From contig NZ_CP015118.1 in assembly GCF_002116905.1 (NCBI RefSeq), forward strand, positions 2,728,001-2,792,000: 64,000 nt of DNA. The letters run 5' to 3'. Position numbers and translations under genes: made by a program. The DNA is from Piscinibacter gummiphilus. GTDB lineage: Bacteria; Pseudomonadota; Gammaproteobacteria; Burkholderiales; Burkholderiaceae_C. Below are positions 37,998 through 52,483 of this stretch, in pieces (positions within the stretch are counted from its first letter, which is position 1; every line of letters starts with the position of its first letter). The notes under the pieces are model-generated. The model did not search any database. It saw nothing but the letters and a program-made list of their open reading frames with translations, and was not told the DNA's origin.

Positions 37998-38966
37998 ATG
38001 CTGTCGAGAACCGCCGATCACCTCTACTGGATGGCGCGCTACATGGAGCGCGCAGAGAATACCGCTCGCATGCTCGACGTCAATTACCAGACGTCGCTGC
38101 TGCCCCAGAGCGCCGACGCCGCCGAGAACGGCTGGAAGGGCCTGCTCAGCATCTCCGAACTGACGGACGACTACACCTCGCGCTACGGCGCCGTCACCGA
38201 CCGCAAGATCATGGACTACATGGTCGGCGACGAACGCAACCCGTCCAGCATCTACAGCTGCCTGATGGCCGCGCGCGAGAACGCGCGGGCCGTGCGCGGC
38301 ACGCTCACCACCGAGGTGTGGGAGACGCAGAACCAGACCTGGCTCGAGTTCCAGCGCATGCTGCGCAACAAGAGCTTCCAGAAGGACCCCGGCGAAAGCT
38401 TCGAGTGGGTGAAGTTCCGCTCGCACCTGTCGCGCGGCGTCACCGTGGGCACCATGCTGCAGGACGAGGCCTTCCACTTCCTGCGCATCGGCAGTTTCCT
38501 CGAACGCGCCGACAACACCGCGCGCATGCTCGACGTGAAGTTCCACGCCGTCGAGAGCGAATTCTTCGGCACCACCAACGGCCAGAACGGCAAGGACCAG
38601 GAGTTCGACTTCTACCACTGGTCCGCCATCCTGCGCTCGGTGTCCGGCTTCGAGGTGTACCGCAAGGCCTACCGCAACGTGATCCGCCCCGAGAAGGTGG
38701 CCGAGCTGCTGATCCTGCGCGCCGACATGCCGCGTTCGCTCGCGGCGTGCATGGACGAGGTGGTGTCGAACCTGCACCACGTCGCCAACGAGCAGTCGGG
38801 CGAGACGCTGCGGCGTGCCGGCCGGCTGCAGGCCGACCTGAAGTTCGGGCGCATCGACGAGATCCTCGCGACGGGCCTGCATGCCTTCCTCACGCAGTTC
38901 CTCGACCGCGTGGGCACGCTCGGCATCGGCATCAGCCGCGACTTCCTCGTGCCTGTGGCCGCCTGA
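37998..38966 (+). CDS. Alpha-E domain protein (DUF403)
   Basis: A 322-residue, mostly helical cytosolic protein. Its N-terminus MLSRTADHLYWMARYMERAE is a signature of the family, and RIGSFLERADNTARMLDV repeats the theme in the middle, suggesting internal duplication. These proteins always occur with the ATP-grasp and transglutaminase genes and are thought to assist the ligase; their biochemistry is not known. CTGGAGG precedes ATG 37998. Confidence 0.9.
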   Translation: MLSRTADHLYWMARYMERAENTARMLDVNYQTSLLPQSADAAENGWKGLLSISELTDDYTSRYGAVTDRKIMDYMVGDERNPSSIYSCLMAARENARAVRGTLTTEVWETQNQTWLEFQRMLRNKSFQKDPGESFEWVKFRSHLSRGVTVGTMLQDEAFHFLRIGSFLERADNTARMLDVKFHAVESEFFGTTNGQNGKDQEFDFYHWSAILRSVSGFEVYRKAYRNVIRPEKVAELLILRADMPRSLAACMDEVVSNLHHVANEQSGETLRRAGRLQADLKFGRIDEILATGLHAFLTQFLDRVGTLGIGISRDFLVPVAA

Positions 38967-38980
38967 CGGGTCGGTGCCGG

Positions 38981-39802
38981 ATGAAACTGCACATCCAGCA
39001 CGTCACCCGGTACGACTACAGCGCTCCCTTGCAGTACGCGCTGCAGTCCCTGTGCCTCACGCCGCAGGGCAGTGCCCACCAGACCGTGCACGCGTGGGCG
39101 GTGCAGGCGCCGGGCACGCTCTTCGAGGCGCGTGACGGGTACGGCAACGTCGCCCACACGTGCAGCGTCACGCGGCGGGTGATGGCGGGGGCCGTCAGCG
39201 CCATCGGCACCGTCGAGACCCACGGCGAGCCCGAGCTGGTCGACGACACCGTGCCCGGGCAGCTGTACCTGCGGCCCACGCCGTTGACGCAGCCCCACGT
39301 GCGCCTGGCCGAACTCGGCGGCCCGCTGTCGGGCGGCACCGCGCCGGACGCGGCGAAGGCGCTCGCGCTCGCGCGGGCGGTGCTGGCCCGCGTGCCCTAC
39401 AAGCCGCGCACGACGACGGTCCGCACCACCGCGATGGAGGCGCTGGCCCTCGGCGGCGGCGTGTGCCAGGACCATGCCCACGTCTACATCGCCGCCTGCC
39501 GCGCGCACGGCGTGCCGGCCCGCTACGTCAGCGGCTATTTCCATGCCCCCGGCGCCGATCACCTCGCCAGCCACGCGTGGGTCGACGTGTGCGTGGACGT
39601 GCCGTCGCACCGCTGGCTGAGCGTCGACGTGACGCACGGCTGCCTCATCGACGAACGCCACGTGCGCCTGGCCGTCGGACCCGATTACGCCGCCTGTTCG
39701 CCCATCCGCGGCGTGCGCGAGGGCGGTGGCGCGGAGTCGATGCGCGTGCGCATCGACATCCGGGAAGACTCGAACGAACCCGCTTTCCCCCTGGAGCCCT
39801 GA
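38981..39802 (+). CDS. Transglutaminase-like cysteine protease/transferase
   Basis: A 273-residue protein with the bacterial transglutaminase N-terminal beta domain (MKLHIQHVTRYDYSAPLQYA) and a papain-like core. The catalytic triad is Cys162 in GGGVCQDHAH, His198 in ASHAWVDV and Asp216 in WLSVDVTHG. Such domains can cut or make peptide amides. It follows alpha-E by 14 nt and abuts the next start with no gap, so all four genes are likely co-transcribed. Confidence 0.9.
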   Translation: MKLHIQHVTRYDYSAPLQYALQSLCLTPQGSAHQTVHAWAVQAPGTLFEARDGYGNVAHTCSVTRRVMAGAVSAIGTVETHGEPELVDDTVPGQLYLRPTPLTQPHVRLAELGGPLSGGTAPDAAKALALARAVLARVPYKPRTTTVRTTAMEALALGGGVCQDHAHVYIAACRAHGVPARYVSGYFHAPGADHLASHAWVDVCVDVPSHRWLSVDVTHGCLIDERHVRLAVGPDYAACSPIRGVREGGGAESMRVRIDIREDSNEPAFPLEP

Positions 39803-43198
<3,396 letters not shown>

Positions 43199-43207
43199 CC
43201 GGCGCGG

Positions 43208-44155
43208 TCAGGCCGGGGCGATGGCGGGCAACCACGGGTCGCTCTCGTCGCCCCCGTAGCGCTGGGCGAGGAAGTCGACGAACGCACGGACCCGGAGGGG
43301 CAGGTGGCGGCCGGTGGGCATGGCCGCGTACAGGCGGTACGTGGCGGCCCGCCACTCGGGCAGAACGTGTTCGAGCTGGCCGGTGCGCAGGTCTTCCGCC
43401 ACCGCCAGTGACAGCGCCCCGGTGATGCCCAGACCGTGGCGCACCGCGCCGATCACGAGCTCGGGGCTCGCGGAGGTGATGCGCACCGGGGTCGTGCCGA
43501 ACGGCACCGTGCGCCGGTCGCCGTCGGCGCGGCGCTCGAATTCCCATTGGCGCCGCACCAGGGCCACGTCCGGGGCCAGCAACTGGTGTTTCATCAGGTC
43601 CTCGGGCGTCCGGGGGCGGCCGTGCGCGTCGAGGTAGGCGGGCGCGGCACACAGCAGCACTTCCGTGCGCGCGAGCGGCCGGGCGACGAAGTCGCCGTCG
43701 AGCGGTTCGGGGCCGTGGACCAGGAAGGTGATGTCGGCCTTCTCGTCGGGCTCCTCGAGCGGCGGCGACGCGTTCAGCTGCACCGTCAGCCGCGGGTGCA
43801 GGCGCTGGAACTCGGCGATGCCGGCCAGCAGGCTGTCGCCGAGGAAACTCGCCGGCCCGGTGAGCCGCAGCCGGCCCTGCACCTGGCCGGTGGCCGCGGT
43901 GGCGAGGGCGTCGGCGTCGTCGAGGTCGACCAGCAGCGGTCGAACGCGTTCGAGGTACTCGGCGCCGATGTCGGTCAACGTGAGGCGCCGCGTGGTGCGG
44001 TGGATCAGCCGGCAGCCGAGGTGGGTCTCCAGCTCGGCGATGGCGCGGGTCACCGCGGGTGGCGCCATGTCGAGCTCGCGCGCCGCGCCGGAGAAGCTGC
44101 CTTCGTCGATGACCCGCACGAAGATGCGCATTGCCCTCAGCTGGTCCATCGCCAT
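43208..44155 (-). CDS. LysR-family transcriptional regulator
   Basis: A 315-residue regulator. The N-terminal winged helix-turn-helix spans about residues 5-63 (FVRVIDEGSFSGAARELDMA, PAVTRAIAELETHLGCRL). The effector-binding domain starts near residue 92 with RGRLRLTGPASFLGD-like spacing. LysR proteins sense small metabolites; the sensed molecule is not evident. It is not a clear neighbour-regulator: the fumarase gene upstream is on the same strand and separated by a terminator. Start could also be Met3. Confidence 0.92.
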   Translation of the reverse strand: MAMDQLRAMRIFVRVIDEGSFSGAARELDMAPPAVTRAIAELETHLGCRLIHRTTRRLTLTDIGAEYLERVRPLLVDLDDADALATAATGQVQGRLRLTGPASFLGDSLLAGIAEFQRLHPRLTVQLNASPPLEEPDEKADITFLVHGPEPLDGDFVARPLARTEVLLCAAPAYLDAHGRPRTPEDLMKHQLLAPDVALVRRQWEFERRADGDRRTVPFGTTPVRITSASPELVIGAVRHGLGITGALSLAVAEDLRTGQLEHVLPEWRAATYRLYAAMPTGRHLPLRVRAFVDFLAQRYGGDESDPWLPAIAPA

Positions 44156-44176
44156 CGTGTCGTTCCTGGTGACTGA

Positions 44177-44215
44177 AAAGAAAACGCCGCGAGGACCTTG
44201 CGGCGCTCGCGGCGT
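44177..44215 (-). terminator. Terminator after fumarase
   Basis: On the minus strand CGCCGCGAG and its inverse (44186-44194 with 44207-44215) form a 9-bp stem, followed by TTTTCTTTT (44177-44185). It lies 21 nt past the fumarase stop and ends that transcript before the LysR gene. Confidence 0.85.
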
Positions 44216-44236
44216 GATCGTAGCGTCAGGAGTGGA

Positions 44237-45763
44237 TCAGCCCACCGCGACGGGGATCTTGCCGATCTTCGCTTGCCATTCTTTCGGACCCGTGTTGTGC
44301 ACCGACGTGCCTTCGGAGTCGACGGCCACGGTCACCGGCATGTCGGTGATCTCGAACTCGTAGATGGCTTCCATGCCGAGGTCGGCGAAGCCGACGACCT
44401 GGGCGTGGTTGATGGCCTTCGACACGAGGTAGGCGGCGCCGCCCACGGCCATCAGGTACGCGCTCTTGTGCTTCTTGATGGCGTCGATGCCGGCCGGGCC
44501 GCGCTCGGCCTTGCCGATCATGCCGATGAGGCCCGTCTGGGCGAGCATCATCTCGGTGAACTTGTCCATGCGGGTGGCGGTGGTGGGGCCGGCGGGGCCG
44601 ACCACCTCGTCGCGCACCGGGTCGACCGGGCCCACGTAGTAGATGACGCGGTTCGTGAAGTCGACCGGCAGCTTCTCGCCCTTGGCCAGCATGTCCTGGA
44701 TGCGCTTGTGCGCGGCGTCGCGGCCCGTGAGCATCTTGCCGTTGAGCAGCAGCGTCTCGCCCGGCTTCCAGCTGGCGACTTCCTCGCGCGTGAGCGTGTC
44801 GAGGTTGACGCGCTTGCTCTTGTTGTAGTCGGGCGCCCACTTGACGTCGGGCCACAGGTCGAGGCTGGGCGGCTCGAGGTAGGCCGGGCCGGAGCCGTCG
44901 AGCACGAAGTGCGCGTGGCGCGTGGCGGCGCAGTTCGGGATCATCGCGACAGGCTTGCTGGCCGCGTGCGTGGGGTACGTGGCGATCTTGATGTCGAGCA
45001 CGGTGGTCAGGCCGCCGAGGCCCTGGGCGCCGATGCCGAGCGCGTTGATCTTGTCGCACAGTTCGATGCGCAGTTCCTCGAGCTTGTTCTGCGGGCCGCG
45101 GGCCTTCAGCTCGTACATGTCGATGTCCTGCATCAGCGACTCCTTCGCGAGCAGCATCGCCTTCTCGGCCGTGCCGCCGATGCCGATGCCCAGCATGCCG
45201 GGCGGGCACCAGCCCGCGCCCATCGTGGGCACCGTCTTGAGGACCCAGTCGACCAGGCTGTCGCTCGGGTTCATCATGACGAACTTGCTCTTGTTCTCGC
45301 TGCCGCCGCCCTTGGCGGCGATCTGCACGTCGACCGTGTTGCCCGGCACCACGCTCATGTGCACGACGGCCGGGGTGTTGTCGGTGGTGTTCTTGCGCTC
45401 GAAGTGCGGGTCGGCCACGATGCTGGCGCGCAGCTTGTTCTCGGGGTCGTTGTAGCCGAGGCGCACGCCTTCGTTGACGGCGTCCTCGATGCTGCCGGGG
45501 AAGTCGGCGAAGCGCACGTCCATGCCGATCTTCAGGAACACGTTGACGATGCCGGTGTCCTGGCAGATCGGGCGGCGGCCCTCGGCGCACATCTTCGAGT
45601 TGGTGAGGATCTGCGCGATCGCGTCCTTCGCCGCCGGGCTCTCTTCCATCTGGTACGCACGCGAGAGGTGCTGGATGTAGTCGGCCGGGTGGTAGTAGCT
45701 GATGTACTGCAGGGCTGCGGCGACACTCTTGACGAGGTCGGCGTGGCGGATCGTGGTCGTCAT
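44237..45763 (-). CDS. fumA: Class I fumarate hydratase
   Basis: A 508-residue iron-sulfur fumarase that interconverts fumarate and malate in the TCA cycle. The cluster ligands are Cys67 in RRPICQDTG, Cys186 in GAGWCPPGM and Cys278 in IPNCAATRH. The length and single polypeptide fit FumA/FumB rather than the stable FumC. Class I enzymes are oxygen-sensitive, so a FumC is often present elsewhere. A minus-strand GATAAT at 45793-45798 is a possible -10, about 35 bp upstream of the ATG. Confidence 0.95.
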   Translation of the reverse strand: MTTTIRHADLVKSVAAALQYISYYHPADYIQHLSRAYQMEESPAAKDAIAQILTNSKMCAEGRRPICQDTGIVNVFLKIGMDVRFADFPGSIEDAVNEGVRLGYNDPENKLRASIVADPHFERKNTTDNTPAVVHMSVVPGNTVDVQIAAKGGGSENKSKFVMMNPSDSLVDWVLKTVPTMGAGWCPPGMLGIGIGGTAEKAMLLAKESLMQDIDMYELKARGPQNKLEELRIELCDKINALGIGAQGLGGLTTVLDIKIATYPTHAASKPVAMIPNCAATRHAHFVLDGSGPAYLEPPSLDLWPDVKWAPDYNKSKRVNLDTLTREEVASWKPGETLLLNGKMLTGRDAAHKRIQDMLAKGEKLPVDFTNRVIYYVGPVDPVRDEVVGPAGPTTATRMDKFTEMMLAQTGLIGMIGKAERGPAGIDAIKKHKSAYLMAVGGAAYLVSKAINHAQVVGFADLGMEAIYEFEITDMPVTVAVDSEGTSVHNTGPKEWQAKIGKIPVAVG

Positions 45764-46115
45764 GGCTTGCGGACGGTTGGCGGAGACCCGGAATTATCGC
45801 CCGTCGCGCGCGGTCCGTCTTGGTGCATGAGGCACCGGTGTGCGGCTGGCGCCGCGCCCCTGGCGAATGGCTTCGGAATCCCGAGCGGAATGCTCGGATG
45901 TGCGGCGAGTTCCCCTGGTGCGGGGAGCTCTCGCTGGACGGGTCTCGGCTCCGGACGCGGCCGCACGCCAGGTGAGTTCATCCAAGGTCCGGTGCACTAC
46001 CAGTGGACCACGCAATCTCCCACCAGAGCGCTCGGGTGTGCCGCGGCGCCCGGTCGGGTGTCAGGTGGTGTAATCCGGTCGCCCCGCGCCCGTCGCCCAC
46101 TTCCCGAGTGTTCCC
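45764..46115. other. Intergenic region of 352 bp, no convincing gene
   Basis: The gap between the divergent fumarase and bestrophin-like genes. Small open frames on both strands lack start signals and coding bias. It should contain promoters for both genes. The only palindrome noticed is GGTCC...GGACC near 45986-46008, too short to call. Confidence 0.55.
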
Positions 46116-47027
46116 ATGATCGTCCGCCCGCGCCTGCACTGGCTGCGCATGCTCTTCATCTGGCGGGGGTCGCTGCTGCCCGACATCGCGCCGCGCCTCA
46201 TCGGCCTGCTGCTGTTCTCTACGGGCGTGACCGTGCTGCACGGCCATGTCTTCGCGTGGAAGATCCCGCTGAACTTCGTGCCGTTTTCGCTGATCGGCCT
46301 CACGCTCGCGATCTTCCTGGGCTTCCGCAACAGCACGAGCTACGCGCGCTACTGGGAGGCGCGGGTGCTGTGGGGCGGCATCCTCAACGAGACCCGCTCG
46401 CTCACGCGCGGCGCGCTCACGCTGCTGGACGGTCCGGTGGAGGTGCGCCCGTTCGTGCACCGGCTGATCGCCTTCGTGCACGCGGCGCGCCACCAGTTGC
46501 GCGGCACCGACCCGCGGGCGGACTTCGCCAGGCTGCTGCCGGCCGACGAGGTGGAGCGGCTGATGGCAGCGCGCTCGAAGCCGATGGTGCTGGCCCTGAT
46601 GGCGGGCGAGTGGCTGCGCGCGCAGCGGCAGGCGGGCCGGCTGGACGTGGTGCTGCTGGGGCGCCTCGACGAACACCTGAGCCGGCTGAGCGATGCGTTC
46701 GGCGGCTGCGAGCGCATCGCCGGCACACCCATCCCGTTCACCTACTCGGTGATCATCCACCGCACGATCTACCTCTACTGCGTGCTGCTGCCGTTCGGGC
46801 TGGTGGATTCGATCGGCGCGATGACGCCGGTGATCGTGGCGTTCATCGCGTACACGTTCCTTGCGCTGGAGGCGCTGGGCGCCGAGATCGAGGAGCCGTT
46901 CGGCATCGAGCCGAACGACCTGGCGCTCGACGCGATGAGCCGCAACATCGAGGGGTCGCTGCGCGAGATGCTGGGCGACCGGGACCTGCCACCGGCGCCG
47001 GAGCCGGTGGGCTGCATCCTGACCTGA
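46116..47027 (+). CDS. Bestrophin-like (UPF0187) channel protein
   Basis: A 303-residue membrane protein of the bestrophin/RFP-TM family, which forms pentameric anion channels in bacteria and eukaryotes. The hallmark is the conserved FLGFRNSTSYARYWEARVLWG segment (given here as FLGFRNSTSYARYWEA), then IIHRTIYLYCVLLPFGLVD and EIEEPFG. N- and C-terminal helices are present. Start ATG 46116 (MIVRPRLHWLRML). Confidence 0.88.
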   Translation: MIVRPRLHWLRMLFIWRGSLLPDIAPRLIGLLLFSTGVTVLHGHVFAWKIPLNFVPFSLIGLTLAIFLGFRNSTSYARYWEARVLWGGILNETRSLTRGALTLLDGPVEVRPFVHRLIAFVHAARHQLRGTDPRADFARLLPADEVERLMAARSKPMVLALMAGEWLRAQRQAGRLDVVLLGRLDEHLSRLSDAFGGCERIAGTPIPFTYSVIIHRTIYLYCVLLPFGLVDSIGAMTPVIVAFIAYTFLALEALGAEIEEPFGIEPNDLALDAMSRNIEGSLREMLGDRDLPPAPEPVGCILT

Positions 47028-47036
47028 GCAGTCGGC

Positions 47037-47678
47037 TCAGTGCCCGTTCGAGGGCACGTGGGCGGACGAGAGGATGCGGTCGGTCCAGGCGATGGCCAGC
47101 GCCGACAGCAGGAAGGTCAGGTGGATCAGCGTCTGCCACATCAGCACCTTCTCGGTGTAGTTGCCTGCGCTGATGAACGTCTTGAGCAGGTGGATCGAGC
47201 TGATGCCGATGATGGCGGTGGCGAGCTTGACCTTCAGCACCGACGCATTGACGTGGCTCAACCACTCGGGTTGGTCCGGATGGCTGTCGAGGTTCATGCG
47301 TGACACAAAGGTCTCGTAGCCACCGACGATGACCATGATCAGCAGGTTCGAGATCATGACCACGTCGATGAGGGCCAGCACCACCAGCATGATGACCGTC
47401 TCGTTGAGCTTGGGCGGCTGCACGCCGATCACCTTGCCGGTGGCGTCGAGGATCGGGGGCAGCTGGTAGCCGATGCTCGAGATCAGGGCCTCGAGCGCGG
47501 CCTTGCTGCCGAACACGGCCTCGATGAGGTGCAGCAGTTCCTGCAGGAAGTGGAAGACGTACACACCCTGGGCGAGGATCAGGCCGATGTACAGCGGCAG
47601 CTGCAGCCAGCGGCTCGCGAAGATCAGGTTGGGCAACGGGCGGAGCTTGGCGTTGACAGGGTCTTGGAGCTGGGCCAT
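47037..47678 (-). CDS. UPF0114/YqhA-family membrane protein
   Basis: A 213-residue membrane protein of the UPF0114 family, function unknown. It has an extra N-terminal soluble stretch (MAQLQDPVNAKLRPLPNLIF) before the first helix (LQLPLYIGLILAQGVYVFHF). The GGYETFVSRM motif after the third helix is the family signature. It converges on the bestrophin gene and is divergent from acs. Confidence 0.88.
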   Translation of the reverse strand: MAQLQDPVNAKLRPLPNLIFASRWLQLPLYIGLILAQGVYVFHFLQELLHLIEAVFGSKAALEALISSIGYQLPPILDATGKVIGVQPPKLNETVIMLVVLALIDVVMISNLLIMVIVGGYETFVSRMNLDSHPDQPEWLSHVNASVLKVKLATAIIGISSIHLLKTFISAGNYTEKVLMWQTLIHLTFLLSALAIAWTDRILSSAHVPSNGH

Positions 47679-47825
47679 GGGTGGGGTGTCGGGAGCTGAA
47701 GCGGATGCAACGCGAAATTGTAGTGGGCGCGGTATGACAAACTGCCTTGCAGTCCGAGTAAGCGGATCGTAAGAGCCCGGCCTTACCGTGCGAGCCGGTG
47801 TGACCAACGGACCTTGGAGACTTTC

Positions 47826-49796
47826 ATGAGCGACGCCACGACTGCCCTGTATCCCGCCCCCGATTCCGTCTCGAAGGGGGCGTTCGTCTCCGGCATGCCG
47901 GCGTACGAGAAGCTGGTCGCGGAGGCCGAAGCCGACTACGCGGGCTACTGGGCGCGACTCGCCCGCGAATTCGTCGAATGGAAGACGCCGTTCACGAAGA
48001 CGCTCGACGAGAGCCAGGCCCCGTTCTTCAAGTGGTTCGAGGACGGCACGCTGAACGTCTCGCACAACTGCCTCGACCGCCAGGTGGCGGCGGGCCTCGG
48101 CGACAAGGTCGCCATCATCTTCGAGACCGACGACGGCAAGGTCTCGCGCCATACCTACAGCGACCTGCTCGCGCGCACCGCGAAGCTCGCGAACGCGCTG
48201 CGTGCGCAGGGCGTGAAGAAGGGCGACCGTGTCGTCATCTACATGCCGATGTCCATCGAGGGCATCGTCTCGATGCAGGCCTGCGCGCGCATCGGCGCCA
48301 CGCACTCCGTGGTGTTCGGCGGCTTCTCGGCCCAGAGCCTGCGCGACCGCATCCAGGATGCCGGCGCCGTGCTCGTGCTCACCGCCGACGAGCAGCAGCG
48401 CGGCGGCAAGCAGCTGCCGCTGAAGGCCATCGTCGACGAGGCGCTCTCGCTCGGCGGCTGCGAGTCCGTGAAGAACGTGATCGTCTACAAGCGCACCGGC
48501 GGCAACATCGCCTGGCACGAGGGCCGCGACCTGTGGCTGCACGACGTCACCGAGAAGCAGCCCGACACCGCCGAGCCCGAATGGGTGAGCGCGGAACACC
48601 CGCTGTTCCTGCTCTACACGTCGGGCTCCACCGGCAAGCCGAAGGGGGTGCAGCATTCGAGCGGCGGCTACCTGCTGCACGCGGCGGTCACCACGAAGTG
48701 GACCTTCGACCTGCACCCGGACGACATCTTCTGGTGCACCGCCGACATCGGCTGGGTCACCGGCCACACCTACATCGCGTACGGCCCGCTCGCGCTCGGC
48801 GGCACGCAGGTGGTGTTCGAGGGCATCCCCACGTTCCCGGACGCCGGCCGCTTCTGGAAGATGATCCAGGACCACAAGGTCAGCATCTTCTACACCGCGC
48901 CCACGGCCATCCGCTCGCTGATCAAGGCGGCCGAGGGCAACGAGGCCGTGCACCCGAAGCGCTACGACCTCACGAGCCTGCGCATCCTCGGTTCGGTGGG
49001 CGAGCCCATCAACCCGGCCGCGTGGGAGTGGTACCACCAGCACATCGGTGGCGGCCGCTGCCCCATCGTCGACACCTTCTGGCAGACCGAGACCGGCGGC
49101 CACGTGATCACGCCGCTGCCGGGCGCCACGCCGCTCGTGCCGGGCTCGTGCACGCTGCCGTTCCCGGGCATCCAGGCGGCGGTGGTGGACGAGACGGGCA
49201 AGGACGTGCCATGGGGGCAGGGCGGCATCCTCGTGATCAAGAAGCCGTGGCCGTCGATGATCCGCACCATCTACGGCGATCCCGAGCGCTTCAAGAAGAG
49301 CTACTACCCGGAAGACTTCAAGGGCAAGTACTACCTCGCGGGCGACGGCGCCATCCGTGACGCCAAGACCGGCTACTTCACCATCACGGGCCGCATCGAC
49401 GACGTGCTGAACGTCTCGGGACACCGCATGGGCACGATGGAGATCGAGTCGGCGCTCGTCGCGCACACCGACCTCGTGGCCGAGGCCGCGGTGGTGGGGC
49501 GCCCCGACGACACCACGGGCGAGGCCATCTGCGCGTTCGTCGTGCTCAAGCGCCCGCGTCCCACGGGCGACGAGGCCAAGGCCATCGCGAAGGAGCTGCG
49601 CGACTGGGTGGGCAAGGAGATCGGCCCCATCGCGAAGCCGAAGGACATCCGCTTCGGCGACAACCTGCCGAAGACCCGCTCGGGCAAGATCATGCGGCGC
49701 CTGCTGCGGTCGGTGGCCAAGGGCGAGGCGGTGACGCAGGACACCAGCACGCTCGAGAACCCGGCCATCCTGGACCAGCTGGGCCAGGCCTACTGA
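47826..49796 (+). CDS. acs: Acetyl-CoA synthetase
   Basis: Activates acetate (and often propionate) to acyl-CoA using ATP. The 656-residue ANL-family enzyme has the P-loop-like YTSGSTGKPKGVQH, the core TFWQTETGG, and the C-terminal acceptor TRSGKIMRR with Lys621, the usual site of acetylation control. The ATG at 47826 follows GGAG by 8 nt; an in-frame TTG at 47814 is less likely. A terminator follows. It is divergent from the UPF0114 gene. Confidence 0.96.
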   Translation: MSDATTALYPAPDSVSKGAFVSGMPAYEKLVAEAEADYAGYWARLAREFVEWKTPFTKTLDESQAPFFKWFEDGTLNVSHNCLDRQVAAGLGDKVAIIFETDDGKVSRHTYSDLLARTAKLANALRAQGVKKGDRVVIYMPMSIEGIVSMQACARIGATHSVVFGGFSAQSLRDRIQDAGAVLVLTADEQQRGGKQLPLKAIVDEALSLGGCESVKNVIVYKRTGGNIAWHEGRDLWLHDVTEKQPDTAEPEWVSAEHPLFLLYTSGSTGKPKGVQHSSGGYLLHAAVTTKWTFDLHPDDIFWCTADIGWVTGHTYIAYGPLALGGTQVVFEGIPTFPDAGRFWKMIQDHKVSIFYTAPTAIRSLIKAAEGNEAVHPKRYDLTSLRILGSVGEPINPAAWEWYHQHIGGGRCPIVDTFWQTETGGHVITPLPGATPLVPGSCTLPFPGIQAAVVDETGKDVPWGQGGILVIKKPWPSMIRTIYGDPERFKKSYYPEDFKGKYYLAGDGAIRDAKTGYFTITGRIDDVLNVSGHRMGTMEIESALVAHTDLVAEAAVVGRPDDTTGEAICAFVVLKRPRPTGDEAKAIAKELRDWVGKEIGPIAKPKDIRFGDNLPKTRSGKIMRRLLRSVAKGEAVTQDTSTLENPAILDQLGQAY

Positions 49797-49817
49797 TCCG
49801 GCCCCTCGCATGAAATA

Positions 49818-49840
49818 GGCCCCGCGTCGCGGGGCCTTCT
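49818..49840 (+). terminator. Terminator after acs
   Basis: GGCCCCGC (49818-49825) pairs with GCGGGGCC (49829-49836) with a 3-nt loop, followed by TTCTCGTTC. It lies between the convergent acs and cytochrome c genes. Confidence 0.8.
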
Positions 49841-49868
49841 CGTTCGTGGGCGACGGAGCCGCCGGGGA

Positions 49869-50204
49869 TCACTTCGTGGTCATGATCCAGGTGACGAGCT
49901 GGCGCGCCTCGGCCTCGCTGACCGGCGGGTTGGCGTCCTTCATCGCGGGCATGAACACCGCGCCCCAGGCGCCGGAGCCCCCCTTGAGCACCTTCTGGGT
50001 CAGCTTGTCGACGGCGTCCTTCTGGCCGGCGTACTTGGCGGCGATGTCCTTGAACGCGGGGCCCACGACCTTCTTCTGCACGGTGTGGCAGCTCATGCAG
50101 TTTTTCTTCTGGGCCAGCTCCGGGCTGGCCAGCGCGGGCGTGCTCAGGCAGGCACCGGCCACCGCGGCCATCGAGATCGCCAGAGAAACAGCGGATGACT
50201 TCAT
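49869..50204 (-). CDS. Small c-type cytochrome
   Basis: A 111-residue periplasmic cytochrome of the c551/c552 type. Signal peptide (MKSSAVSLAISMAAVAG to PALA), then the heme-binding CMSCH near residue 36 and the axial-ligand Met in VFMPAMKD. Such proteins carry electrons to oxidases or denitrification enzymes. Confidence 0.92.
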   Translation of the reverse strand: MKSSAVSLAISMAAVAGACLSTPALASPELAQKKNCMSCHTVQKKVVGPAFKDIAAKYAGQKDAVDKLTQKVLKGGSGAWGAVFMPAMKDANPPVSEAEARQLVTWIMTTK

Positions 50205-50343
50205 GATTTCCTTACGTGTCGTGCGTCCGAGGTGAATTAAAGTCCGGTCACTGAACCTTCAACGCATTCTATGCGGGGGGGTTGACGCGGGTCCCGGGCG
50301 CCACAGCGGCGCGGTCGGGGACTGCCCATTAGGAGGTGGGTCC

Positions 50344-50598
50344 ATGTATTTCGTTCTGATCGGTGTGCTGCTGCTCGTGATGAAAGTCGCGGAATTCGGT
50401 GCCGTGGCCAACTGGCCGTGGTGGGGCGTCCTGCTGCCGTTCGGCGCCGCGGTGCTCTGGTGGATGTGGGCCGACTGGAGCGGCTTCACGAAGCGCCGCG
50501 AGATGGACAAGATGGACGAGCGCGTGAAGAAGCGCCGCGAGGAGAACCTCGCCTCGCTCGGCATGGACGCCCGCGGGCGCCGCGGCAAGCGCCGCTGA
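50344..50598 (+). CDS. Small Trp-rich protein (TIGR04438-like)
   Basis: An 84-residue protein. MYFVLIGVLLLVMKVAEFG is a membrane helix, then a Trp-rich second helix (ANWPWWGVLLPFG, LWWMWADWSG) and a basic, coiled-coil-like tail (KRREMDKMDERVKKRREE). This matches the small Trp-rich family I recall as TIGR04438, restricted to Betaproteobacteria. AGGAGG sits 8 nt before ATG 50344. Function unknown. Confidence 0.85.
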   Translation: MYFVLIGVLLLVMKVAEFGAVANWPWWGVLLPFGAAVLWWMWADWSGFTKRREMDKMDERVKKRREENLASLGMDARGRRGKRR

Positions 50599-50619
50599 AG
50601 CCCGCTCGCCCTGCAACGA

Positions 50620-50645
50620 GGCGGCCTGCGGGCCGCCTTTCGTTT
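50620..50645. terminator. Terminator between the Trp-rich gene and ilvD
   Basis: GGCGGCC (50620-50626) pairs with GGCCGCC (50631-50637), with TTTCGTTT following on the plus strand. It lies between two convergent genes. Confidence 0.8.
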
Positions 50646-50652
50646 GGGGCGT

Positions 50653-52335
<1,683 letters not shown>

Positions 52336-52483
52336 CGGAGTCTCCTGGCAACGGCTGGGAGGCCCAGTATCGGGGCTTCCGGGAATCCCCGTCGAATATA
52401 CGCTTCGGGGCGTCGCGGGGGCGCGTTCCGCCAATTGAGCTATCGTTCGCCCTCGTCGTACCCGCTGCAACCTCCTGCCGCCC

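Noticed and set aside
45764..46115. Small open frames on both strands in the fumarase-bestrophin gap.
   Set aside because: No RBS, no coding bias, no recognisable motif.
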